From Todiramphus chloris collaris (taxonomy: Eukaryota > Chordata > Aves > Coraciiformes > Alcedinidae), in the NCBI GenBank assembly GCA_025345505.1, contig JANVCC010000130.1, positions 7,341,745-7,405,744 of the forward strand: a stretch of DNA of 64,000 bases. The letters run 5' to 3'. Position 1 is the first letter of the stretch. Each line of letters opens with the position of its first letter. The notes below the pieces were generated by a model. The model ran no database searches and was not told the DNA's origin. It was given only the letters and a program-made list of their open reading frames with translations. Below are positions 25,501-38,800 of the stretch, in pieces. Both the position numbers and the translations under genes were made by a program.

Positions 25501-28500
25501 CTGAGCGATGACTGCAGTGCTTACAGGTGGATCAACCGTGTCAGGTGCCTGTTGCTCTTCACCCCCCAGAAGCTCTTCTGCAGGATTCTTGATGTGTTTT
25601 GGCAGAACCTGCGGATTCCAGGCTCAAGGACAGTTAAAAGTTGGAGCTAGCTGTAATTTCTCTGCTGTGGAAGTTGGCCTGGTCCAGGTCTCCTTAATAA
25701 GGTCAATTATTTCAGACCAGACATTTCCTTAACTTTAAATTTGTGTAGTTGGTGACAGGTTGAGAAATTTGGCTCGTTTTTTTTTCCACTCAGTCTATTT
25801 ACCCTAAGTAGACAGGGAATAGCGGGTAGATTTCTTTGAGGAGTAGTTCCCTAGGTGGTACTGTGCTAACAAAACTAAAGAAACTTCCAGAAAATACACA
25901 TTTCTCCTTCCCAGATACACAGATAGAAGCATGTTCAGTGGTATTGACCCTTCTGATCTGTCTCAGATGGGCCCTAATCTTCTATGCTAGTTCTTGTTGT
26001 TTGGTGGCAGTGGTTGTTTTTGGTTTTTTTCTTCTCTCTGTGAATCCTTTTGTTTTTTATTCCAGCCAATCCTTATCTCTACAGCTCTTAGCATGGTGAC
26101 TGCGGAGAGTTCCTGGGGGATTTTTGTTACAACTAGATAAGCCTATTTGTTTCAGAAAATCTTTAACCTTGTTTATTTCAAGAGCTTGAGAGAGCTCCCA
26201 TGGCTTCTAAAACTATTCCAGTGGAAGTATATTATGACGGTTTATAACAATGGAAGGTAGTTTTGGTATGGTAAATGTAAACCAAATAAAGACCCTTTCT
26301 TTACTTACACTTCTGTTAGGTGAGATGTCTTTGACAACTTCATATCTTAAACATAGTAATGTTTCTCATGTCATATAGAAAAACGAGATGCTACAATATT
26401 TCTGTTAAATCTCTCATTTTAAAAAACAAACCCAGTTACTGTTTGTGTTTATATTTTGACTGAACAGCAATGAGGTAAGATTTGTAGACTTTTCTATGAC
26501 AGCCTTATTTGAGCACAAGAGTATAGATATAGCAGAAACCTGTTAGAGGTACAAACACCCAGAGGTTCGTCTCTCAGAAGCTTATTTAGATTGTCCATCT
26601 CTGTAACTTGCTAAAAGCCTTTCTATGAATAAGAAATACTCTGGTATATAAGAAGTCTGAAGGCTATATGGTGCTAAAAGCATCTGCCTTTGCCCGACTA
26701 TCACTTTCTTAATTTTGTGAATAGCCTTGGCATAGTTGCTTTCTGTGTTTTACAGTCCTTTGGCCTTTTAGTTAAGCATTGATTTGACCTTTCGGCTTTG
26801 CCATCTCCTCTTCAATATACACTTATTTCTGAGAAAACGGTAAGAAAACCTGAAGTGCACAAGCTTCTTCTTGAAATTGTGAGTGAGGAAAGAGAATAGC
26901 TTCTACTTGGTAGTTTGTTTAATGCATGTATTTGTTGTCAGGGCATCACAAGGATATAAATGTGTGAGATATGTTTTCAGCTTTCTTGTCGCACAACTCA
27001 AAAATACATTTGTATTCAGTCAGTTTGCAAGCGCTTAGGGAGTTGGTTCAAATGTTTCTGCAGATACAGCATTGGAGGTTGAGACCTGTTTTCTCTTTTC
27101 ACAGCACCTCTAGCTCTGTCTAGAGCTCTTCAGAAAGGTCTCAAAACAGCGATGTGGACTACTCAATAACAAAAGATTTTGACTAATAAGGAGTTATTTA
27201 CAAATACCGGAAACTTTGGGATAACTTTCTTCCACTGTATTTCCTTGACTTGTTCCATAACTATCAGGCAAGACCATTTACTCACAGTACTGCAAATATG
27301 GTCCGTGCCAAGCAATGTTTCAAAAAAATGGCTGGCCTAGTGCCAGGACCATTATCCTGTCATTATTCTGACAATAAAGAAATGCAGATGTGCCCCAGTT
27401 CATACTGTCTGAAAGGCTGAAGAGTTAAGAACGATCAAAGTACATTGGATAGGATTTTGGCACAACCTCACCTCGGGGGAATCCGGAGGGGAGGGTGGGG
27501 TTGGTTCAGCTCCCTTTTACATCAGCTCATTGTCTTCTCAACAATGCTGGCTCATTAGTGTTGGTAATAAGTCTAGTGGTGAAAATGGACTTTCAGGTAC
27601 TAGATTTGTAACTGTATGAAAATGTTTTATAAAGTTGAATGTTTTCCCTGAAAATGTCATCTTTTGAAAAGTCTCTGCTTGTAATTGTACAAAGTGCTCA
27701 CAAAATGCCCAGGCATTGTAGTAAATGGGAAGCTATGACATGTTCTCATCAACTCTGGGGGCTTAGGCATCACTGACTTTTGTTAGCTCTTCAGAGCGTT
27801 TGTAGGCCATCAGTGCTAGAACTCTTGGGGTTTTCACTGCTTCTGTCTTCTTTCAAGTTGTTGGAGGTTGCTGGGACCATAGTTTAATATAGATAGATGT
27901 TCCTGACTTAAACTATGAATCCTTTGAGAGATTCTGCATTGGAGTAAGAGCTGTCCCCTTGCTCCCTAAAGCGCATTTTCATGTTTCCAATTTCTTGCAA
28001 TGAAGGCTGAACAAGTCCATCTGTTTGCTGTTGGGACGGTGCTTTTTTAAGTAGTCAACTTAATTTGATCTGACTACTTTCCCTTGTTGGCACATAAAAT
28101 TATTTTGGGCACTGGAATGTTCAAGAGATGTGGGCAATAATTTTGAGCCTTAGCTGGCCAGCGGTGAAATTCTGGAGGACCTGAGAGGGTATGAAGATTG
28201 ATGTAGACCAATAGCACTTTAGCAAAATTAAGGTATGTAAAGTGGGTGTGATGCTACTGGCATTAAATATGGGCTAAACTAGTGTGTTCCCAGAGACGTG
28301 GGGCTGAAGCCTTTGTGCAGCACTCAACTCTGGTGAGCGTCATGGATTAGTTGCAGGAAACATTCAGTGCTCCTCAAAAAGTACCTGCCATCTTTGTATC
28401 TGTGAGCTTATTGTACATCTGGGAGACACATATTTGTGAGATATTTGAATGAAATAACTACAATTTTTTTCTCCCAAGTCTCTTAAGTTTTCCTAGCATC

Positions 28501-31500
28501 ATGTCTCAGTCAGTGTCTTGTCAAGCCTTTGATTCCTTAAAGTGGCTTTACAGAGATGCCTTTTACAGATCTCTCCATGTACTCCCTGATTTCTGTTTGT
28601 TGCTTTAATCAATAGTCACATCTTCCCAAAGTATCTACTTGACTGAAAATACTGAATAAATAATAATGGTAATTAAAGAAGACACCTGATGTACTAGCAA
28701 GGGGAGAAAAACTGTCCCCAACAAACATTTTACCCTTTTAATAAGTCAGAAAATTGATTTTGTGGATTGGTTATTCAAAAAGGCTTTTTATTACTGTGAT
28801 TGTTCTTCCATTAGTGATTCAATTAAGAGAAGATCTCTTGGGTCTGCAAGGCAGGAAGAGAATACAGATTTTAATACTTGTTTTTATGTACAAACACTTT
28901 GAGCTTAGAGTGGTGATTTACATAGTGTTTTATCTGTTTTCTTTAAATTCAGTGGAGAGAACCTTTCCATTATATACCTCTTGCTGCTGGCCCATTGTGT
29001 TATCTTACCTACCACTTTCTAGAGCAAGATCTCATTTAACTTGTTCCCAGTAATTTCCTAGTGTCGATCTACAGGTGTTAATTACTGAGCTCTTCTTGGA
29101 GGTTGCTGCATTCTTCCTTCCTTTAAGGAATTTATTTTTTTTTTAGAGCTCATCCACAGGTCACTTTGAGTTCCTTCTGAAGATTTGCTTTTGTCAAGGT
29201 TGATGTTTTGGTGGGAAATTAAGTGCCAGAGGTATAACAAAGAAAATGCTATGGGATGTCTCTCCTGTCTGTCCTGATGGATACCAAAATACACAAGACC
29301 TGCAGAGACCATTTGATGCTGGTCGCTTTGACTCCTGTTACAGCTGTTTACCTTTTTTTCCTCTCTGTGAGAGGAATTCAGTAACATCACTTTGTTTAAA
29401 GCTTGAGATTTTGGTTATTGAACCCCTCAAGTATTGTTCGCTTTGTTCTCTAATGTTGTTATGGTTTCAGTGAAGAGGTGATTCAATCAAGTATTGTTTC
29501 CACTGTGCTTTTAAATTCAACCCATCACAGTAGTGAGGAAGGAAGAGATAATAAGCTCTCAATTCATAGAAGTTGTTTGACATAATCTGTGGTGAGAGCT
29601 GGGGCTGCAGGAGTCAGGATGGCTTTTGTAGCAACTGAACGCTGTTGTGGATGTTTTTGTCAGTTTATTTGCATTAGGAGCTAAACGTTTGGAAATAGAT
29701 TTTCAGACAAACCCCCTAAATGTAAAATAACCAACCATCTTTAAGTCTTGGAGGAAAAGAGGGTTACCTCCTATAGTTTCGCAATGCTTGTGGTCTACTT
29801 TTCTAATACATTCTTTTTTACCATTCAACATGATCAGTTCTGGGTTTATACCATAATGAACAGTTTAAGAAGAAAAAAGTTAGACTGCTTGGGTGATCAT
29901 TCAGAATAGTAAGTGTTAGAAATCAGCAGTGCCCGTTTTGAAACAGACACAAAGTGGAGAATGAGGTGTTCCCCACTGCAAGCAAAAGACGTTACTGTTC
30001 TGAGCAGAAAAGGCTGATCTCACTCCTTCCAAAGGTGCTTCTGGTGGGGAAATAGTCAGAATTTTAATCTTTTCCACCAAATCACCCCTCAGAAATGATG
30101 AAGGTCTCTTGAGTGTGAAAGTGGCTGGTATTTTAGGGAAAATGCTTCTTCATCTTTTATTAATTGTTCTAATTGGCAGGGCTAACTTCATATGATTTTT
30201 AGCATTATTGAACCATAAATTCTTTGAAACTCTCATGTCTTTGAGGCTATTTCAGTGACAAAGTTTTTGGAAGTCATGGTAAATGATTCAAATCACTTTT
30301 CACTTTTGACACAACTCCTTTTTTAAATGCTGATATAAAGAGTTTTGAAAAACCCAACTCCTATGAACAAAATGATTCTAGCTTTCAGAGTTCTGTTTTC
30401 AAGGCTGAAAGTCCAGTCTTGTCCAGTTGAACTTTAAAAAGCTGTCCTATTTTTTTTTCTGTTTGCAGTGGGTGGCAGGCCCATACAGAGTAGAAAATAA
30501 ATCAGGTCACCTAGCTCAGCAGCATGCTTCACATGTCCTGTTGTAGTTCCTAGTTCATAAATAAAGCTGAAATACTACTAGCAAGTATCTAATGACTTTG
30601 CCCCCAATCAAAACTTTTCCAAGATAGGATCCCCAAAGATAAAGGTCCTTCTTATTTTAAAAAAAAGTTATTCAAGCCTTCATTACCAAGGAGGAAGAAG
30701 GTTCTGTTTATAAGTTTCTGTTCTGATGACTGAACTTGCATTTGTTCAGCTGTTTCTCTCTATATAGGTATACGGGTGTCTAAATAGGTATTTAATAAGT
30801 GTGTATATAGTAAGTTTTCATTAATTTAAACAATTTATTATCTACTTGAAATTCTTGCCTTTAGAACTTTTGTTTACTTTGAGAATGTAAAAAGTAGCCT
30901 TAAAAATTCAAAAGATTAAGTTCTAGAAGTTATCACTGGCACCTGGCTTTTTTAGTTTCAGTTTTTCCCTTTCTGTTTAGTTAGAATTCCTTTTTCACAG
31001 CTGCTTTAGCTGTTCCTTCTCTTCCCATGATACTCTTACCTACCCATTTCAGTCTCTCAATAGCTTTTTGCATAGAAGACTTCAGGCATTAAATCTCTTA
31101 AATCTGCAAAAAAGAATGCATTCTTAAACTGTGAATTTACTATAAATTTTTAAAATATATCTGTCAGCAATTGAGTATGATTTGAAACAGGGGATTTACC
31201 ACCTGCAGTGTGATCCATTCCCATCCTCCTCCTCCCTCCCCAGGTGCAGCCCTCCCCACAGAATTTAGAAGCTGTGCTTCCATTTCAATAACTTTTCATT
31301 CCTAAGAAAATGCTTTGAAATCAACTTTATTAAATTTGCTTTGAAATGCTTACATGTCAGTGTGGATTTCTCTCTGCTTTCTGTTGAGAGGTAATGTTTG
31401 GGATATGAAATGAATCTGGTAATAAATGGAGTCACTAAACATCTAAACGAGACTGCTTCATGAAATTATGTGTTTAACATTATTTTTCAGTGCGATGAAT

Positions 31501-32089
31501 GTTTCCCTTTAATGCTTTGTAAGCTGTTATTTTGGCAGAGATTTTAGCCTTTGAAAAAATCTTGATGAAGACACATTGCAGCAACTTGGTCTAACCAATC
31601 ATTAGTTCACTTGCAGTTAATGATTTGGCATCAGTTGTTTTTCCAAACACTTTTTGCGCCTTTTCAGGTGGTTAAACTGTGTCCTCTGGAGTCTTCGATA
31701 AGTAGCCAGCAGGATGTGTACCATTTTTATTTTAATATTCAACAGAATTGCAATCTATATCATAAGTACTTTCCAAAAGTAATTCGTATTCAAACTGTTA
31801 TGTGCCAGCTACTTGAATTGGCTGATTTACATGCTTCTGTCTCTTGAGCAGTAATTTAAGCATGGCCTTGCTAGGTTAGAACAGAAATCACTCAAATCCT
31901 TCAAGTGCAATACTCAGTCCTCTTTCAGAGAACAGTGGATGCTGTTGGGACTGCTCTGTTTAATCTTCCTTATAGTTCCTTTTTTTTAATGTTGGCCCTC
32001 ACTGTACTTGACCTTTTTGATTTATGCCCAGTTAAATATTTTTTTTCTCCTCATCTTTCTTTACTTACATCTTTTTTTGTAGGACCCTC
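22528..32089. other. Long intronic stretch, nothing coding recognised
   Basis: About 9.6 kb of AT-rich sequence. I see an A-run at 23772-23786, a compact hairpin at 24982-25018, and a G-rich patch at about 27475-27499. Open frames on both strands are below about 105 codons, with no recognisable domain, and no exon of the KIAA1549 family is evident. Confidence 0.6.
24982..25018. repeat. Compact inverted repeat (hairpin)
   Basis: GCAAGGACT (24982-24990) pairs with AGTCCTTGC (25010-25018). Inside these, GGAGG pairs with CCTCC, with a one-versus-two-base internal loop and a loop of about six bases. The stem is about 14 base pairs. It is shorter than a normal microRNA precursor. Confidence 0.6.
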
Positions 32090-32890
32090 TTTAGATGGTT
32101 AGAAAGCAACATAAGGACGGTGGGGGTGGGGGTGAGGCATTAAGCTTCTGTTGAAGGAAGGAAGGAGGGAGGTCCTGCTTCATCAGCATCACTGCCAGGT
32201 CAGCTCTGTCCAGCTCCACACTCTGCCAAACTTGTCCATAGTGCAGGTTGTTTGCATAGAGTATGCACCCTGTGTACCCTGTTCTTGTGTCTCTAATGCA
32301 ATGTCTAGCTCTTGCCAGTTGACGTAAGATCTCTTTATTCATATTTCTTGAATTTTACCAGGCCCTGGAGGCTCCTCAGCACATAGGTGCCCCACAGCAA
32401 ACAAGCTGTCCCACTGAGCCCCTGCTGTACAATCCTCAGTGCCCCATGTGCCTGGTGGATAGTCCATTTCCAATCCACCATTTCCTGGTGGGTGGCTCCT
32501 TTCCAAGTCTGCAGACCTCCTGAATCCCTGTTGATGGAGTTGATGCGTTTCCCTTACTGTATGTGCGGGTCACTGGGTGATCTGCTTGGATTCTTCCCTC
32601 CTTGCTCCAGAGTGGAAGGCATCTATTGAGTCTGCTGGACTGCAGCACTTCCCCTCACCCTTTCCATAACACATGGAGATGTTCTCATTGTTCCTTTTCC
32701 CTTTGTTTCTTAATCTCCAGACTTCCACCACCCAACAGTTTTTACTCCTGGCTCTGGGCAACCCAGGCATCTGCAGTGCTGGAAGGAGGAAGTTTGACCA
32801 GCCAACACTTAAGAGGTGTGCAGATGTAGCGTGTCCTGTGTGCGCTGATTGCACTGAAAGGCGTTGCGGGCATACGTTCTTCTCATGTAG
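32090..32890 (-). mobile_element. Possible antisense LTR-like block
   Basis: This segment is clearly richer in G+C than its surroundings. On the minus strand it reads like an LTR: a promoter-like region, then ATGAATAAAGAGATC (complement of about 32326-32342) resembling a polyadenylation signal, followed by about 240 bases. I could not find convincing TG...CA ends with a flanking duplication, and I cannot name a family. It could equally be an unrelated old repeat or unique sequence. All open frames across it are short and inconsistent. Confidence 0.25.
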
Positions 32891-35800
32891 CTGAAACGTT
32901 TCCGTTTTGAGTTCTTAGACACGTCGCTTCTGGATTTTGCTGGAAGTGGCGCATAAACAGACTTCCTTGTAAAACTGGCTGTGCACATCTGTGTGACAGC
33001 AAAATGAGGTCATGAAATGTTTTATTTTGTTTATATGTAATCTTAAGGAGCACAACAGCATACCATATGTCATCAGTTCAGGATTTTCACTACTAGCTAG
33101 TTGACCAATCTGACTTAAATATGGGGATCCTTGAACCTGAAAAATAACTGAGCTTTTGAAGCTGGAACAAGGCTTATTTTGAAAAAGCTTGAACGTGTAT
33201 CACGTTTCCTCTTGCTTCCCAGAAAAGTAGAAACAAATTATACAAAGCACATGTAATGTCAAGATGTGCTAGTCCTTTGCAGCAAGGCTGACTTAAGTTT
33301 TAAATACATGCTTTCAGCAGAATATTTAAAAATTGTTACAAATGAAAATAAAATAAATTGCCTTTAATACTGTCTGGACTTGGAAGACATTAGAATTTTC
33401 TCTTTGGAATGTCTGTTGGTTTAACAGACCTTAGATGCTTTAGGTGGACTGCCTCACATTTTATATGAGCTAGAGGCTAAAACCTGTCTTGCTCTGCATA
33501 TAGAAATGCATATGCGTTTCTTCTTTCAATATTCATGTCTCTACTTCCTCAGCTGTTGGCTTTGAATGTGTGATGCTTTGTCACCATTGTCAAGGACTAA
33601 GTGCAAAGTAGCTTCTAACTGCCTCTGGCATTCTCAAAACATAGCGCATTCTTAGGAATAGTTTTGTTGTAAACTGATGCTGTAATTGTATATTCCAGAT
33701 ATGTGCTCAAGCTGCATTTTTGGAATAGTGAGCAAAATGATGAGCAGAGGATGTGCCTTTATCCAGGCCCAGATGCAGTTCTGACTGCCATGGCCTGAGA
33801 TCTGGTTGATGTTGGGTTATATCTCATTCTGCGTTGGAGAAATTCACTCTGCTTTCAGCCAGAATGGGTTGCATTGCTGTCTAGCTCTAACTGAATTGCA
33901 AATTTACAGCAATAAAAAATTAATGACTTACAGATCAGTCTAGATGAAATATTTAAACTTTGCCTTTGTGCCCCAACCTTATTGTTGTAAGAAGAACTCC
34001 AGTGTTTAAAGTTTGTCATTCATACTGGGTGGTACTTCTATGAAAATGCTCTATTTTTATGTTAAGTAGCTTAATTGCCTTATAGGTTTCTGAATTAAAA
34101 GCCTTACTCAATTAGTGATTTGCTAATTCCGTAATATGTACCAGAGCTGAGACAACTACAGTTTTGCTAAAAATAATCTTTTGCAATTTCATTTGCAGAG
34201 TATTTGACAGTCCTACTTTTGAAATTGTGAGCTGTGCCTGTTACTTGCCTGCAACGCAGACTGAAAGGCTTTATTTTGGAGGAGAGAATGCTGAATTTAG
34301 GGGTAAAAGGGAGCTGGGGTTTGAGTTTCCTTTCCTAATCATCGAAGGAAGAACAGCTAAGAGCTAAATATTTTTGTGCAAAAACATTTCTCTTGATTTC
34401 ATCTTTTGCCAATAGCAAGAAATGGAGTTTGTGTATTTTCCTGAAGTCACAAATTAGATTCTTTCTTAGTTTAGGAAAAGTGAGAGGTTTGGTGGGCTTA
34501 GTAAATCAACCAGCCAGCTGAACATGCTTTTGCAGGCGTTTTACTTCTGTTCCTCACTAAAAGATAATGTAGTGACATGTGCAAATATTCTATTTAATAT
34601 TCCTTATAACTTTCAAGATAAGAGAGCTTATGCTTGTAGTGTTACTGAACTGTTGGTGCTAGTAGCCACTTTTTGTTCACTAGAGCGAAGGGGGGAGATG
34701 GTTTGAAAAAGAAAAAACAGGTGGTATTTATTCACTGAAGTCCTTGCTATATGGACTATATCAACATAGGATCATTTACATGACAGTGTAGCTCAGCAGG
34801 ATCTGGAATAATCTCAGAGATCTAGGTTTTGAGGTGTATCACTGGAACTTAATGAATACAGTGGGTGTTCAATATATTTTGTTTCTGGCAGAAAGCATTT
34901 GTCAGCTCTTAGGAAGAAGGTCACTCAACATAAATTACTTTTCTCTAAGTAAAAAGTGAGTATTCTTTTTAAGAATACTTAAGTGTTCTTTAAGTTTTAA
35001 TAATACAGAGAGAAGCATTTGGATGCAAAATTTGTTTGACGTATTTTGTAATTGGGTTCATTGGGAAAAGATGTAGATTCAGTAACTTAGAAAAACTGTG
35101 GTGTCAGGTTACTAAACTACAGACCTTTTTTCTGACCTTTGCTTTGGTTTCCATAGTTATACGTATTTATTGTTGCTGTTCCATATGGGGCAGCTGTAAA
35201 CTGCAGTGTATAAGAACATCTGGCTGTGCAAACCCTTGCTGATGAAGGGAAAGGGGTGGAAGTAAATTTAATGGACTGCCGACTTAAACAAAAACCTTGC
35301 ATGTGGAGTTGGAAGTATAGCATGAGCTCTGTTGGGTTTTTTTTGCTAACTTAAAACATTTTCTGAAATAACATATGCTTCTCATTGTATAGTTCTCTTA
35401 ATGTTTCATTCTTTCTTCAACATACATGACTACCTAAACATCAAGAAACAAAATTCTCCTCATGTCCTTATCCCCATTTTTAGGACCAGTTCTTCTGGAG
35501 GATACAAAGGGCTTGGAATATGCCAGTCTGGTGAGGCTTTAAACATGTGATGCCGGGAACTGTAAATTATACCTGTCCGTGGAAAGCAAAATCCTTTGGA
35601 CTATGTGAATATCAAAGTAATATTGTGGAATCATGAAACAATCACGTAGCAGTCAGGTTCTACCTTGATTAGTTCCTGGGGAAAGGTGTTCACACTTTAC
35701 GTAGTGATTCGGAAAGCACAGCAGTGCTTGCTTCATCTCTGCGCCGCTAATAACCACGAAGTGCTAACGAGCTGTGTGTATGTTATGTTCAGATGCTTCT

Positions 35801-38800
35801 GGCTTCTCAACTGAATGACTGTAAGAAACCTTTAGTTTGAAAAAGGTTACTTACTAAGTGAAAGCAACATTTGATATATTCAGTGGAAGTATGTAAATGT
35901 TTGACATTTATGTAATACTCAGAATGTTCTTTACTGTGATAATCAAGGGTGTTGGCTTTTTATTTTGATCTGTTGCAAGACTCTTCTGGAAGTTCTTTAT
36001 CAGCTTAAGAGTAACATAATAAAAGTCCCTTTAATAGATTGGAAAAAAAAGATAAAAATAATACCCTCTTGTGTTACAAAGCTAACAAGCTATTGCAAAT
36101 GAAGAAATGCTGCATCATTGAACATCTAGATGAATACAGGTGAGTACATCTATGCTGTCACTATCTTGGATTTAAAATGATCTATGCTTGCCCCTGTGTA
36201 GTAAAGGCCAGGGGGGAGTGGCAGGTGGATCTCAAGGTTTAAGACTTCTCTCCCTTTTGTTGGTATTATAGTGAGGTGGGAGGCTATAAAGGCAAAAATG
36301 CATCGTAGTTTTTGAGCAGTCTTAGGGATTGCATCTTAATGCATCACCAACACAGCTGTTACATTGCAATATCGTGTCATGATTACATTTTACAGAAGGA
36401 GGAAAAAAGAATTAGATGAGGCAATCTTATAAGCTCTCAAGGATTTAACATACTGTTCTAACACGAGTTACAGCTTTTATAAATAAAAATGAATAGTTGT
36501 TTAATATTTACTTTATGCTTTTAATGAGTATGGAGAACATGGGGAGCCAAAATAAAACACTCAGAATTTACAAAATATTAAATGTAGAATGTACTGAACT
36601 TTATCTGAAGTTATAGCAGCCTGTATGGCACTTCTGTCTTGGGGAAGATTTCTCAGCCCTTCTGGGATACTTTCAACAAACTGGACAAAAAAGTCTGTGT
36701 TATTTTTTTATTACACAGTTCTGTCTTGTATTTCACGATTCAGTGCTGTGTAGTGGCATTAAAGGAGACTCTAGAAGAGCTAGAAAAGGAAATGGTGGTG
36801 AAGATGGGTATTTGTAGGAGTTTTGCTTTAGAGAAGTTAGGTCATCAACACTTGCTAGGTCATCAGCTGTTGGAAGAAGCTTTAATGATCTGGCATCATC
36901 CAAACTAGGATGTTGCTCCTTTTCAAAGTTATGTATGGGATCAAAGGAGGTTTTTGAGTTTGTAGACAAGAATAAGGAGAGTGTTCGGAAGAGATGTTGG
37001 AGGTACACAGAGAAAGAGGGGAAAGTGCAGGGGGTGGGGGGGGGGGAAAGGGTGAGGTTTCTTGATGCTGCCAGAAGTGTCAAGTTCAGCGACCTAGGAG
37101 TAATGAGAGTTACAAGTGACAAAAGGCACAGATATTTTATTCATTACATGCTCTTGTTCTAAAGCTTTCATTCCAAGGTGCTGATCAATCTGCTGGTTTT
37201 AAGTGTTTGAGTTATTCTGATGAACTTCAAACCTGTGTTCCTGAAAGCAGACTCTTACTTGGTGAACTCTCAGTCAGACTCGCTGAATCAGCTAAGATAA
37301 CCCAGAGGGCTGTGGTTCAGATCTTTGCTTCGAACCAGCAAATTTTAAGTGATGTGGAATCTTCATGCCTGACGTGAGAGCTGCAGGAAGGTACTGTGGT
37401 ATAGCAGTGTTGGTAACCAGGTCAGTACTGAAGCATGAAGCACTTCAACTGGCAGAATTTAGTTACAGGTATATATGCTGACATACAAGTATATCAAGCA
37501 TAGATCTTAATAATCTTAGAAGCAAAACCAAAAGGCTGCACAATGAATCAAAACTGCCTTCTAGAAAAATACACTGCTATTGAAGTTTACACATACCCTT
37601 CCCCTTCCTTATTAAAAAAAACAAAACTACATGTTCTTCTGTGAAACCTCTGGTTCTAGTATTTTGAGGCCAACTCCGTTTTCCCACTTGTTTTCTTCAT
37701 TCTGAAGGGCAGATAATGTTTTATTGTGGTAAAGGTCCTGATAAATGTCAGGCTGATGTCAGTGATTTCTTTTTAAACAAATACCTCCTCTAAAATAAAC
37801 CACACTCAGTGGTTAGGATGTTTAGATTTATGTTGTTAGCATATGGAAGAAAGCAAAAGGCAGAACGAATTTGGTACTTAATTTACTTTTAAAGCATTCG
37901 CTACCAACAACTCAGTTTTACTACTGTTAAGATCAGATATTCTTATTTACATTTCTTTAAAGGTGGAGCATAAGCTAGACAGTGTAAGATAGACAGATTT
38001 TGTCTGCTCAACTACTTAACCTGAAACTTGCCTTATTTAATTTACCCTTTTAAGGTTTTGGGGTTTTTTCTTCTCCTTTTTGTTGATGCTTAGGATGGTG
38101 AGCTGACTGAACTGTTGTTGCTGCTGCTGAAACACGGAGACATCTCACTTGACTCCTTCCTTCCAGTTCTCTGATTGTTGCCAAACTTGTCTTTTTCAGT
38201 GGTTCTTGTGCACTTTGGACTCTTCACTGACCCAATGCCTCCTGCTAATCCAGCAAAACCATTCTGCTTTTACCAATTCCATGCTGTTTGTAGGCTGCTC
38301 ACCTGTGTAGTTTAGCTCTGCCCTTGGACATGCTTACTATCTTTTAAACGATTGTGATGAAATAATTGCATCTTATTTTTCCTGCATATCATAGGTACAC
38401 TTGAAGACAGGGCATTAAAGTATATTTTGCAAGGTCTGAAAGTTTGCAGTAGGTAAACTGACTCTGAGGGGCACTGTTGATCACCCAGCACAAGTGGAAC
38501 TCGCTGTTGAATTGTACTAAATGGTGAACATTTTTTTATTTTAAAAAGCTGAGTTATAGAATGGAAAAAGCTGTAGATCAGCAGTAAATATAGTCTCAAA
38601 TAGATCAAAGCCCACATTATCTTTGTTCATTTCTGAAATCAAATGCAAAAGAAGCAGGTTTGTTGAAATGGAGATGCTTTTAATCAGTGAAGCACCATTT
38701 GTGCTTGTTTCACGTTCATAACTGAGCTTAGCCAGGCTGGGCCTGGTGTCCTCCCGGTTACTGTCATCTGGAATGCTGTGCAGTTTCAAACTTAACATTT

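Noticed and set aside
34787-34835. TGTAGCTCAGCAGG looks like a tRNA A box
   Set aside because: The B-box position has a poor match and no cloverleaf can be drawn. It could be an old tRNA-derived SINE trace, but the evidence is insufficient.
36733-37122. 129-codon antisense open frame
   Set aside because: It reads through a purine-rich tract as Ser/Leu/Pro-rich sequence, with no family resemblance and no supporting splice sites.
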